The notes under the pieces are model-generated. The model searched no databases. It was not told the origin of the DNA and worked only from the letters and a program-made list of their open reading frames with translations. Positions 19,305 through 27,280 of a stretch of DNA of 64,000 nt are shown piece after piece. The stretch covers positions 1 to 64,000 of the forward strand of contig CAZIKK010000007.1 in assembly GCA_964539975.1 (NCBI GenBank), in the 5' to 3' direction. The DNA is from 38-11 sp964539975. GTDB taxonomy: Bacteria > Bacillota > Clostridia > Tissierellales > Dethiosulfatibacteraceae. Position numbers and translations under genes: made by a program. Each line of letters begins with the position of its first letter. Within the stretch, counting starts at the first letter, position 1.

Positions 19305-19713
19305 AATTTTTGAATATGAAGTAATCGGTAATGATTTTAATATGGCAGGCACTGCGTCAAGTGCAATAAAAAGAAATTTGAAATCCTTGGGCATAGAACC
19401 TACACTTATTAGAAAGGTAGCGATTGTGTCCTATGAAGCTGAAATCAACATGATCATCCATTCAAGAGGCGGCAATATGTACTTGGAGATTTATACCGAC
19501 AAAATGACGATACGAGCTTATGATCATGGACCGGGGATAAAAGATGTAGACTTGGCTATGTCGGAAGGGTACTCAACGGCATCTACGGCTGCAAGAGAAC
19601 TTGGGTTTGGTGCAGGAATGGGTTTGCCAAACATGAAAAAATATTCGGACAAGTTTGAGATCAGTTCATGTGAAGCAGGAACAAAAATCGAGATCGATAT
19701 TTTGATGGAGTGA
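19288..19713 (+). CDS. RsbW-like GHKL ATPase / anti-sigma-type kinase
   Basis: A 141-aa single-domain HATPase. The N box is in VSYEAEINMIIHSRGG, the G1 box is YDHGPGIKD and the G2 box is GFGAGMGLPNMKKYSD. There is no dimerisation or phospho-acceptor domain, so it resembles the anti-sigma kinases RsbW and SpoIIAB rather than a sensor kinase. No sigma factor or anti-sigma antagonist gene is adjacent. Its conserved partners here are the DRTGG and H-cluster proteins. A regulatory role in hydrogen or redox metabolism is inferred from context. Confidence 0.8.
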   Translation: MAELIKIFEYEVIGNDFNMAGTASSAIKRNLKSLGIEPTLIRKVAIVSYEAEINMIIHSRGGNMYLEIYTDKMTIRAYDHGPGIKDVDLAMSEGYSTASTAARELGFGAGMGLPNMKKYSDKFEISSCEAGTKIEIDILME

Positions 19714-19724
19714 GGGAGAATCAA

Positions 19725-20963
19725 TTGGAGAGAGCATTTTATCTTGACAATAACAAGTGTGAAGGGTGCACAAACTGTATGAGAAAGTGCCCGACAGAGG
19801 CAATACGTGTCGTTAATGATAAAGCAGTAATCAACGAATCAAAATGCATTCACTGTGGTGAGTGTATTAGAGTCTGCCCCTATAACGCATATAATCCGGT
19901 AACGGATAAAATTGACAACATAGACAAAAGCAAGTTTTCTATTGCCATCCCATCGACAGCAGTTTATGGGCAATTTCATTTAGGTACAGAGATATGCAAT
20001 ATTAATGAAGCCCTTCTTTCTCTTGGGTTTAATTATGTTTACGATGAGAGTTGGGCAGCCGACCTTGTGTCAAAGGCAGTAAAAAAGAGAGTGGAACAAA
20101 ATAAGGGAAATGCGCCTTTGATCAATTCCAATTGTCCAGCGGTTATCCGATTGATCAAAGTAAAATACCCATCTTTGATGGACCATGTTTTGGAAGTTCA
20201 AACACCAATGGAGATTTCAGCTGTACTAGCAAGAAAAAGAGCGAAAGAACAGTACCATGTAGCTGAAGAAGATATTGATGTTTTTTATATTTCACCTTGT
20301 CCAGCTAAATCAATTAGTGTCCACAAACCAATTGGAGTGGAGCACTCAGGCATCAACAAAGTTATTTCTTTGAAGGAAATCTATGGAGAACTTATTAGAG
20401 AAATGAAAATGCAGCATGAGATGTGTTATTCCAACCCATCAATCAACGGTCTGAAATGGACGATTTCAGGCGGGCAATGTGAAGCTTGTGAATTAGATAA
20501 CAGCATTGCGGTGTCAGGCATTGAAAATGTAATGGCTATCCTTGAAGAAATAGAAATTGGAAAACTTGAGCACATCGACTATATTGAACTGATGGCGTGC
20601 AATGAAAGTTGTGTAGGAGGACCCTATAATTTCGAGAATCCATTTGTGGCAAAAAACAATATTGCCTTTATAATTAAAAACACGGATGAATCATTGGTAT
20701 TCAATGATGATTTGGATAAGTTTGATGAGTTTGATGCTTTGGGATATTTTGACTCTGAAATCAACCTAAAATCAAAACAAACCAATGGACTGAATTTGAA
20801 AGCGGCAGTGGATCGATTAGAAAAAGTGGAAGAGATGTGGAAAGCATTGCCTAAACTAGATTGTGGATCATGTGGTGCGCCTACATGTCGTTCTCTTGCG
20901 GAAGATATTGTAGATGGTTTGAATACAATAGATAGCTGTGTCATACTAAAACTGAAAAAGTAG
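19725..20963 (+). CDS. [FeFe]-hydrogenase-like H-cluster protein with three Fe-S sites, probable sensor
   Basis: About 412 aa. Two N-terminal 4Fe-4S motifs (CEGCTNCMRKCP, CIHCGECIRVCP) precede a hydrogenase large-subunit domain; a CGSCGAPTC...C site closes the protein. All four H-cluster cysteines are present: NSNCPAV (Cys codon 20133), SPCPAKSIS (20298) and MACNESC (20598 and 20610). Catalytic extras are changed: the proton-relay Cys of TSCCP is Asn, the Glu of PCxxKxxE is Ser, and the GGGxP tail is GGPYN. This pattern fits the putative sensory or non-catalytic groups rather than a hydrogen-producing enzyme. No PAS or phosphatase domain is attached. TTG at 19725 follows GAGGGAG by 6 bases; GTG at 19710 is an alternative. 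Confidence 0.78.
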   Translation: MERAFYLDNNKCEGCTNCMRKCPTEAIRVVNDKAVINESKCIHCGECIRVCPYNAYNPVTDKIDNIDKSKFSIAIPSTAVYGQFHLGTEICNINEALLSLGFNYVYDESWAADLVSKAVKKRVEQNKGNAPLINSNCPAVIRLIKVKYPSLMDHVLEVQTPMEISAVLARKRAKEQYHVAEEDIDVFYISPCPAKSISVHKPIGVEHSGINKVISLKEIYGELIREMKMQHEMCYSNPSINGLKWTISGGQCEACELDNSIAVSGIENVMAILEEIEIGKLEHIDYIELMACNESCVGGPYNFENPFVAKNNIAFIIKNTDESLVFNDDLDKFDEFDALGYFDSEINLKSKQTNGLNLKAAVDRLEKVEEMWKALPKLDCGSCGAPTCRSLAEDIVDGLNTIDSCVILKLKK

Positions 20964-20972
20964 GAGAGGAGA

Positions 20973-21305
20973 ATGAATCTAAATACGATCATCGAAGCAC
21001 TGAATTTAGAAAAAATGTGCAAGACACAAGATGGAACAATTGACATAACAGGAGTATATATTGGAGACTTGCTTAGCTTGGTTATGTCTAAAGCAAAACA
21101 AGGTAATATATGGCTGACAATCCAAACCCATATCAATATTGTGGCAGTTGCAGATTTGTTGGATTTGGCGGCAATATTGGTTGTCGAAGGTATGGAAGTC
21201 GATAACGAAACAATCGTAAAAGCTGAGGAATTGGGGTTGCCAATTCTTAGAACAAATATATCAGCATATGAAGCAGCTAAACAATTAGTTAAATTGGAGG
21301 TATAA
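20973..21305 (+). CDS. DRTGG-domain protein, copy 2
   Basis: A 110-aa second DRTGG-type protein (TGVYIGDLLSLVMSKAKQG, NIVAVADLLDLAAILVVEG), divergent from the copy at 18939. The start follows TAGGAGAGGAGA by 0-3 bases. It lies 9 bases after the H-cluster gene. Two DRTGG proteins bracketing an H-cluster protein and an RsbW-like ATPase is a recurring clostridial arrangement; the biochemical role is unknown. Confidence 0.78.
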   Translation: MNLNTIIEALNLEKMCKTQDGTIDITGVYIGDLLSLVMSKAKQGNIWLTIQTHINIVAVADLLDLAAILVVEGMEVDNETIVKAEELGLPILRTNISAYEAAKQLVKLEV

Positions 21306-21310
21306 TACGG

Positions 21311-21991
21311 TTGTTTTATGATCTTCACATTCACTCTGATTTGTCTCCTTGTGCAGAAAAAGAAATGACCCCTAACAATGTAATTAACATGGCAAAATTG
21401 AAAGAACTGGATATAATTGCTTTAACCGATCACCATTCAGTGAGGAATTATCCAGCTTTTAAGATGGTCGCAGGTAGGGTGGGAATTCACCTGATACCTG
21501 GAATTGAGATCACCACGAGAGAAAACGTCCACTTGTTAGCGTATTTCAGGGAATATAGGGATGCAAAAGTCGTGGGTCAGTTAGTATACGAAAGTTTGCC
21601 GGATGTAAAAAACAACTCAAAAATCTTTGGCGAACAAAACATATATAACGATCAAGATAAGGTTGTGGAAGTCGTCGATAAACTATTGCTAAATGCCACA
21701 CCTTTTTCAATTGATGAGATCATTCATCTAGTGAACCAACATCATGGCATAGTGGTGCCCGCTCACGTGAATAAGCTATCAGATGGTATGATAGGTGTCT
21801 TGGGTTTTATACCCAAACAGTATCCTTTTGAATTTGTGGAAGTTTATCAAAAGACGATCCCTGTTGGCTTACCAGATCATTTCAAAATCATGTACAATTC
21901 GGATGCGCATAGACTAGTAGAAATCAACGACCCTCAATATGCTTTTCCTTGCAGGGATCTTTTTGCGTTTTTGGCATACTTAGGCATATAA
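21311..21991 (+). CDS. PHP-domain metal-dependent phosphoesterase
   Basis: A 226-aa PHP-family protein with metal-binding motifs YDLHIHSDLSPC (1-15), LTDHHS, GIEITT, VPAHVN and YNSDAHR, in the normal order for the whole fold. Members hydrolyse phosphoester bonds of nucleotides or small metabolites (TrpH/RNase AM-like or histidinol phosphatase-like). It starts with TTG at 21311, 11 bases after GGAGG, because the conserved FYDLHIHS block begins there and no ATG is available. It may process a signalling nucleotide for the neighbouring sensory genes (inference). Confidence 0.82.
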   Translation: MFYDLHIHSDLSPCAEKEMTPNNVINMAKLKELDIIALTDHHSVRNYPAFKMVAGRVGIHLIPGIEITTRENVHLLAYFREYRDAKVVGQLVYESLPDVKNNSKIFGEQNIYNDQDKVVEVVDKLLLNATPFSIDEIIHLVNQHHGIVVPAHVNKLSDGMIGVLGFIPKQYPFEFVEVYQKTIPVGLPDHFKIMYNSDAHRLVEINDPQYAFPCRDLFAFLAYLGI

Positions 21992-22021
21992 TAAAGGGAT
22001 GGATTAAGGAAGGTAAATAAA

Positions 22022-22564
22022 ATGAAAGATCTCTCTTTGCATGTTTTGGATATTGTTCAAAATGCCATTGTGGCCAAATCAAAAGAAATAGTCGTGGAAA
22101 TCAATGAGAATAGTTGTGATGACCAGTTGATCATAACCATAATGGATGATGGCACAGGTATGAGCCAAGAAACATTAAATAAAGTAATGGATCCATTTTT
22201 CACAACTCGAACTGTTAGACAAGTAGGATTAGGGATTCCGCTTATAAAGATGGCAGCAGAGAGATGCAATGGTGGCATTATAGTGGATTCCAAAGTGGGT
22301 CAAGGAACAAAGGTACAAGCGTCATTTCAGCTCAGTCACATTGACAGAGCACCTTTAGGAAAAATGGAAGAAACCATCATGACATTACTGAACAATGGAC
22401 AAGAATTCGTCTTGAAGTATAATCACCAAGTAAATGATAAAATTTTTTCATTAGACACAAATGAATTGGAAAATTTACTGGAAGGTGTTCCAATTAATGA
22501 ACCTAGTGTTTTGTTGTGGGTGAAGGAGTATGTGAAAGAAGGCTTGGCACAATTAAGAAATTAG
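22022..22564 (+). CDS. Histidine-kinase-like GHKL ATPase domain protein
   Basis: A 180-aa protein. The first ~105 residues are a HATPase_c domain: N box LHVLDIVQNAIVAKSKEI, G1 IMDDGTGMSQ, F box MDPFFTT, G2 GLGIPLIKMAAE. A C-terminal segment of about 75 residues has no recognisable domain. No dimerisation/phospho-acceptor His is present. In other clostridia this protein is often followed by NADH-oxidoreductase/HydABC genes; here rnfC follows instead, from its own promoter. Confidence 0.8.
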   Translation: MKDLSLHVLDIVQNAIVAKSKEIVVEINENSCDDQLIITIMDDGTGMSQETLNKVMDPFFTTRTVRQVGLGIPLIKMAAERCNGGIIVDSKVGQGTKVQASFQLSHIDRAPLGKMEETIMTLLNNGQEFVLKYNHQVNDKIFSLDTNELENLLEGVPINEPSVLLWVKEYVKEGLAQLRN

Positions 22565-22611
22565 AAAAATGGGAACGATAGTAAAAAATATAACAATCTT
22601 TAGGACATTTA

Positions 22612-22620
22612 TGTTATAAT
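22612..22620 (+). promoter_or_regulatory. Extended -10 promoter of the rnf operon
   Basis: TGTTATAAT (22612-22620) is a perfect extended -10 element; no strong -35 is found at 17 bases (AACAAT). It lies 66 bases before the rnfC start. A weak Rex-like match (11 of 14) at 22579-22596 is noted but not claimed. Confidence 0.65.
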
Positions 22621-22686
22621 GGATTGTCTTTTTATGTAATGAATCAATCATTATCAGACTATATAATTTTAAGAGGTGATTTGAAT

Positions 22687-24015
22687 ATGAACAAAACAGC
22701 ATTGACGTTCAGGGGAGGTATCCATCCACCTCATCATAAGGAACTGACGGAGCATAAGCCCATTGAAAATACACCGGTTCCTGAAGAAGTGGTAATACCT
22801 CTGCTACAACATATTGGTGCACCATGTGAACCAACAGTCAAAGTTGGTGACAGGGTAGAAGTTGGACAGGTTATTGGAGAATCTGAAGGTTTTGTTTCGG
22901 CACCGGTTCATGCTAGTGTTTCAGGAACGGTAAAAAAAATCGAGAACAGACCTTGTCCAGTTGGTAGAAGGGTTAGAAGTGTTGTCATTGCAACAGATGG
23001 GAAGCAAACCATTCATCAGTCGGTTAAACCTCCAAAAAGTGTGAATTTAATGGATCCAGATGAAATCAAACGAATTGTCAGAAAAGGTGGTCTTGCTGGG
23101 ATGGGAGGTGCCGCATTTCCAACTCATGTTAAATTAAGTCCACCGGAAGACAAGTCTATTGATATGGTCATTATCAATGGCGCAGAGTGCGAACCTTACT
23201 TGACATCTGATTACCGTATGATGGTTGAAATGCCTGAAAAAGTTGTGGCAGGTACAAAAGTTGTCATGAAGGCATTGGGGGTTGTCAAGGCAGTTATTGG
23301 GATTGAAAACAATAAGCCTCAAGCGATTAAGACGTTGACTGAAGCGGTAAAAGATGAGAGAGGCATATCCGTGGCTGAGCTTGAGACAAAATATCCTCAA
23401 GGGGGAGAAAAAAGCCTCATTTATGCGGTTACAAGACGAGAGGTCCCATCAGGTGGTTTGCCTATGGACGTGGGCATAGTTGTTCAAAACATAGGTACAG
23501 TAGTGGCGATTAGCCAGCTTTTTGAAACAGGGATGCCTTTAGTGGAAAGAGTGGTGACAGTCACAGGTAGTGCAGTGAAAGAACCCAAAAACCTTATGGT
23601 CAAGATAGGAACTTCTTTCAAAGATGTGATTGCGTATTGTGGGGGCTATTCTGAGGAACCAGGAAAATTGATAAACGGTGGACCCATGATGGGGATTGCA
23701 CAATATACCGATGAAGTACCAGTTATAAAAGGAACTTCAGGTATTCTTGTGATGAATAAGCAAGATGCAATCATACCAGAACCGACCAATTGCATTAGAT
23801 GTGGCAAGTGTATCGATTATTGCCCATGTGGCTTGCAACCACTAATGATCAGCAAGAATTCGCTTTTGGGAAGATTTGAAGAGGCTGAATTGTATCATGC
23901 AATGGACTGTATAGAGTGCGGGACATGCTCATTTGTTTGTCCGTCGAAAAGACCACTAGTAGACTCAATTAGAGTTGCAAAAATAGAAATCACAAAAAAG
24001 AAGAAAAAGAGTTAG
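22687..24015 (+). CDS. rnfC: Rnf complex subunit RnfC
   Basis: A 442-aa peripheral subunit of the ion-translocating ferredoxin:NAD+ oxidoreductase. Order: N-terminal RnfC/NqrA-type lipoyl-like region (GGIHPPHHKELT), an FMN/NADH-binding SLBB-Rossmann core (GLAGMGGAAFPTHVKL, INGAECEPYLTSDYR), then two 4Fe-4S motifs, CIRCGKCIDYCP and CIECGTCSFVCP, near the C-terminus. RnfC is the NADH-side entry. The start is taken at 22687, 6 bases after AGAGGTGAT. It is the first gene of rnfCDGEAB, the usual clostridial order. Confidence 0.95.
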   Translation: MNKTALTFRGGIHPPHHKELTEHKPIENTPVPEEVVIPLLQHIGAPCEPTVKVGDRVEVGQVIGESEGFVSAPVHASVSGTVKKIENRPCPVGRRVRSVVIATDGKQTIHQSVKPPKSVNLMDPDEIKRIVRKGGLAGMGGAAFPTHVKLSPPEDKSIDMVIINGAECEPYLTSDYRMMVEMPEKVVAGTKVVMKALGVVKAVIGIENNKPQAIKTLTEAVKDERGISVAELETKYPQGGEKSLIYAVTRREVPSGGLPMDVGIVVQNIGTVVAISQLFETGMPLVERVVTVTGSAVKEPKNLMVKIGTSFKDVIAYCGGYSEEPGKLINGGPMMGIAQYTDEVPVIKGTSGILVMNKQDAIIPEPTNCIRCGKCIDYCPCGLQPLMISKNSLLGRFEEAELYHAMDCIECGTCSFVCPSKRPLVDSIRVAKIEITKKKKKS

Positions 24016-24030
24016 GAGGCTGAGGACTTA

Positions 24031-24984
24031 ATGGATAACAGACTGATTGCAACATCATCTCCTCATATTGGAGCTAAAGACACAACCACTTCAGTGATGC
24101 TGGATGTCATTATCGCTTTGGTTCCAGCAGCTATCGCAAGTATTTACTACTTTGGATTTGCTTCTGCTGTCATTTTAGCATTGGCGGTTGGAACGGCAGT
24201 TGGAACAGAGGCTTTGATACAGAGATTAACCCATCAACGAATCACAATAAATGATCTAAGTGCAGTCATCACAGGCTTGCTTTTAGGCATGAATCTACCA
24301 GCATCTGCACCATGGTGGCTTCCTGTTATAGGATCATTTGTGGCGATAGCCATAGGAAAACAAGTTTTTGGAGGTATTGGTAATAATTTCATCAACCCGG
24401 CATTAGCGGGAAGAGCTTTTCTAGTAGCCTCTTGGCCCGTAGAAATGACTTTCTGGACAAACCCAGGGACACAAATAACGGCAGATACCGTGGCTTCTGC
24501 AACACCTCTAGGACTGCTCAAAACGTCGCCTGATTCGGTGCAACCTCTTGCAGATGTCATTCTTGGAAGAATACCAGGGACATTGGGAGAAACATCGGCG
24601 ATATTGTTATTGATAGGGGGAGCCTATCTGGTATACAGAAAAATCATGTCTTGGAAAATTCCAGTGACATATATTGGAACTGTTGCAATCATAGCATTGC
24701 TAGCCAATGGATTTGATTTTATGATAATGGCCTACCATGTTTTCGGTGGAGGATTGATGTTGGGTGCTTTGTTTATGGCAACAGATTACTCTTCCAGTCC
24801 AGTGACATCAAAAGGTAAAATTATTTATGGAATTGGTGCGGGTTTGATCACCATGTTAATTAGATTATATAGCAGCTCAGCAGAAGGAGTCACGTATGCG
24901 ATACTACTGATGAATGTCGCGACTCCATTGATTGAGAAATACACAGCACCTAGAGTATTTGGAACAGGGGGTGCGAAAAAATGA
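24031..24984 (+). CDS. rnfD: Rnf complex subunit RnfD
   Basis: A 317-aa membrane subunit of the NqrB/RnfD family with about nine or ten hydrophobic segments. The start DNRLIATSSPHIGAKDTTTS is typical of the family. The motif VASATPLGLLK is the expected covalent FMN site, attached through the Thr. Other family marks are GGIGNNFINPALAGRAF and FMATDYSSSPVT. It overlaps rnfG by four bases (ATGA). Confidence 0.94.
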   Translation: MDNRLIATSSPHIGAKDTTTSVMLDVIIALVPAAIASIYYFGFASAVILALAVGTAVGTEALIQRLTHQRITINDLSAVITGLLLGMNLPASAPWWLPVIGSFVAIAIGKQVFGGIGNNFINPALAGRAFLVASWPVEMTFWTNPGTQITADTVASATPLGLLKTSPDSVQPLADVILGRIPGTLGETSAILLLIGGAYLVYRKIMSWKIPVTYIGTVAIIALLANGFDFMIMAYHVFGGGLMLGALFMATDYSSSPVTSKGKIIYGIGAGLITMLIRLYSSSAEGVTYAILLMNVATPLIEKYTAPRVFGTGGAKK

Positions 24985-26066
24985 AAAACGAACCAATAAA
25001 ATTAGGATTGATTCTATTATTAATCACATCAATCGCAGCAGGAATTTTAGCTTTTTCCAATGAATTGACAGCAGATATCATTGCTGAAGTGGAAGAAGCA
25101 GCCAGCAAAGGAGCGGATGTTGCTGGGGAACTGGTTTCAGGAGGATCTGGCTTTAAAGATGTGGACCAAGCGATCATCGATGAAATTAAGTCCGAAAACG
25201 AACAATTCATAGATGCGGTGCAAGTTTTGAATGATAGTGAAGATCCAATAGGATACGCTATTCGAACCTTGACACCTGTTAAAGGATACGGCGGAGACAT
25301 TGAAATGTTTGTCGGTTTTTCTGAAGCGCATGAAATTTCTGGCATCAAAATATTGTCCTTTTCTGAGACGCCTGGATTGGGAACAAAAATTGAAGAGTCA
25401 AGTTTTGTCAATCAATTTGTAGGACAATTAGCAGACAAAGTCTTTAGTATAGGCTCTGGGAGCACTGAAGATGGTGAAGTTACTGCTGTTTCAGGAGCAA
25501 CCATATCATCGGCTGCATTTATAAGTGGTGTGAACAATGCTGTCACGATCTATGATGCTTACTTCAATGAATCTTCATCGGGCGGACTGACAGAAGAACC
25601 TGATGAAGGAGATCTGGCTTCTATGTTGGTGCCGGGAGCCAAGGAGCTGGTGTTGGCGGAAGAGGATTTATTGAATGCGATTTCAGAGGAAAATGATCAA
25701 TTTGTAACCCTTGAAGGTGCTTATGATGGCAACGATGAGCTGATAGGATTTGCTATAAAGACATGGAGTACAGTTGAAGGTTATTATGGGCACATGGAAC
25801 TGTATATTGGTATGGATTTGGATGGTGCCATAACAGGCATTCAAATAACGGAGATTAACGAAACCCCAGGGTTGGGAACAAATGTTGAAAGAGAAGATTT
25901 CCAAGAGCAATTCAAGGGGAAGACAGGTATTGATACCTTCGTTATCTCTCCAGGAGGCACTTCAGATGATGAGGTTTCTGCTGTGGCAGGTGCCACAATC
26001 TCTTCTAGGAGTTTCATCAGTGCGATTAACAATGCGGTATCGATTTACAACGATTATATTAGATAA
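24981..26066 (+). CDS. rnfG: Rnf complex subunit RnfG with two tandem FMN-binding domains
   Basis: A 361-aa protein, far longer than the usual RnfG of roughly 190-210 aa. One N-terminal membrane helix (LGLILLLITSIAAGILAF) is followed by two FMN_bind domains. Domain 1 covers about residues 65-195 with ETPGLGTKIEE and SGATISS (flavin-accepting T174). Domain 2 covers about 225-361 with ETPGLGTNVER and AGATISS (T339). A short acidic linker (GGLTEEPDEGDLASM) joins them. Both domains keep the key motif, so both could carry covalent FMN outside the membrane. Duplication within rnfG is visible; whether both flavins take part in electron flow is unknown. Confidence 0.92.
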   Translation: MKNEPIKLGLILLLITSIAAGILAFSNELTADIIAEVEEAASKGADVAGELVSGGSGFKDVDQAIIDEIKSENEQFIDAVQVLNDSEDPIGYAIRTLTPVKGYGGDIEMFVGFSEAHEISGIKILSFSETPGLGTKIEESSFVNQFVGQLADKVFSIGSGSTEDGEVTAVSGATISSAAFISGVNNAVTIYDAYFNESSSGGLTEEPDEGDLASMLVPGAKELVLAEEDLLNAISEENDQFVTLEGAYDGNDELIGFAIKTWSTVEGYYGHMELYIGMDLDGAITGIQITEINETPGLGTNVEREDFQEQFKGKTGIDTFVISPGGTSDDEVSAVAGATISSRSFISAINNAVSIYNDYIR

Positions 26067-26080
26067 AAGGAGGGTTTGGA

Positions 26081-26689
26081 GTGAATTATACTAAGACAAT
26101 TAAGAATGGAATATTGGATGAGAACCCTGCCTTTGTTCAATTGCTCGGCATGTGTCCCACACTAGCGGTCACTACTTCGGCAATTAATGGATTGGGTATG
26201 GGTGCGGCTACAACGGCTGTGTTGATAGGATCTAACCTTGTTATTTCCCTATTGAGAAAAGTAATACCAGACAAAATTAGAATACCCGCTTTCATCGTCA
26301 TTATTGCGACATTTGTAACACTTATAGATATGTTTATGAATGCTTTTGCTTATGACCTTTATAGGTCATTAGGGTTGTTCATACCTTTGATAGTGGTGAA
26401 CTGTCTAATTTTAGGAAGAGCAGAGGCATATGCTTCTAAGCAAAAAGCACTGCCTTCTCTAATGGATGGAATTGGCATGGGAGTCGGATTCACGTTTGCT
26501 CTAACACTTTTGGGCATTGTGAGGGAAATATTTGGTGCTGGCAGTGTTTTTGGGTTTGATTTGTTTGGAGAAGCATTTAAACCTGCTTTAGTGATGATTT
26601 TGCCTCCTGGAGCATTTATTGCCCTCGGTTTGTTGATTGCGGCAATCAATGTTTTATCCAGAAGACATGAGCCTAAGAAGGAGGTCTAA
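26081..26689 (+). CDS. rnfE: Rnf complex subunit RnfE
   Basis: A 202-aa integral membrane subunit of the RnfA/RnfE family. The N-terminal NGILDENPAFVQLLGMCPTL is diagnostic and carries the conserved Cys of the membrane cluster shared with RnfA. About six hydrophobic segments are seen. It starts with GTG at 26081 after AAAGGAGGG. RnfE and RnfA form the pseudo-symmetric core that bridges electron flow across the membrane. Confidence 0.94.
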   Translation: MNYTKTIKNGILDENPAFVQLLGMCPTLAVTTSAINGLGMGAATTAVLIGSNLVISLLRKVIPDKIRIPAFIVIIATFVTLIDMFMNAFAYDLYRSLGLFIPLIVVNCLILGRAEAYASKQKALPSLMDGIGMGVGFTFALTLLGIVREIFGAGSVFGFDLFGEAFKPALVMILPPGAFIALGLLIAAINVLSRRHEPKKEV

Positions 26690-26691
26690 TA

Positions 26692-27267
26692 ATGGGTTTG
26701 TTTAGTATATTTATTGGAGCAGCTCTTGTAAACAATTATGTATTATCTAAGTTTTTAGGGATATGTCCTTTCTTAGGTGTTTCAAAAAAAGTGAGTACTT
26801 CTCTTGGCATGGGAGTGGCTGTTACTTTTGTCATGACGCTTGCATCAATCATCACCTACTTTGTTCAAAGCACCATACTTGAAGGTGGTCTGGAGTATTT
26901 GCAGACAATTGCATTCATTCTTGTGATTGCATCATTGGTACAATTTGTGGAGATGTTCTTAAAAAAATCCAGCCCTGCACTCTATGAGGCTCTTGGTGTC
27001 TTTTTGCCTTTGATCACAACTAATTGTGCTGTTTTGGGATTGGCTATTATAAATGTAACGGAAGGATTTGAAAACATTATTGAAGTAATCATCAATTCCC
27101 TTGGAGCGGCAGCTGGTTTTACCATTGCCATTGTACTATTTGCAGGCATTAGGGAGCGATTGGAACTGGCAGATGTGCCGACGCCATTAAAAGGTATCCC
27201 AATTGCATTGATAACAGCTGGCCTGATGTCAATCGCGTTCTTGGGATTCGCGGGACTAACAATTTAG
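26692..27267 (+). CDS. rnfA: Rnf complex subunit RnfA
   Basis: A 191-aa integral membrane protein homologous to RnfE. FIGAALVNNYVLSKFLGICPFLGVSKK at the start (conserved Cys) and LITTNCAVLG in the middle (second conserved Cys) are the family marks. Six hydrophobic helices. It starts 2 bases after rnfE, with AAGGAGGTC ahead of the ATG at 26692. Confidence 0.94.
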   Translation: MGLFSIFIGAALVNNYVLSKFLGICPFLGVSKKVSTSLGMGVAVTFVMTLASIITYFVQSTILEGGLEYLQTIAFILVIASLVQFVEMFLKKSSPALYEALGVFLPLITTNCAVLGLAIINVTEGFENIIEVIINSLGAAAGFTIAIVLFAGIRERLELADVPTPLKGIPIALITAGLMSIAFLGFAGLTI

Positions 27268-27280
27268 GAGGGATGACTGG

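Noticed and set aside
18939..22564. Catalytic hydrogenase operon (HydABC)
   Set aside because: No NuoE/NuoF-like subunits and the only H-cluster protein lacks proton-transfer residues.
22579..22596. Possible second Rex box ahead of rnfC (TAGTAAAAAATATAACAA)
   Set aside because: Only 11 of 14 consensus positions in a very AT-rich stretch; such matches are expected by chance.
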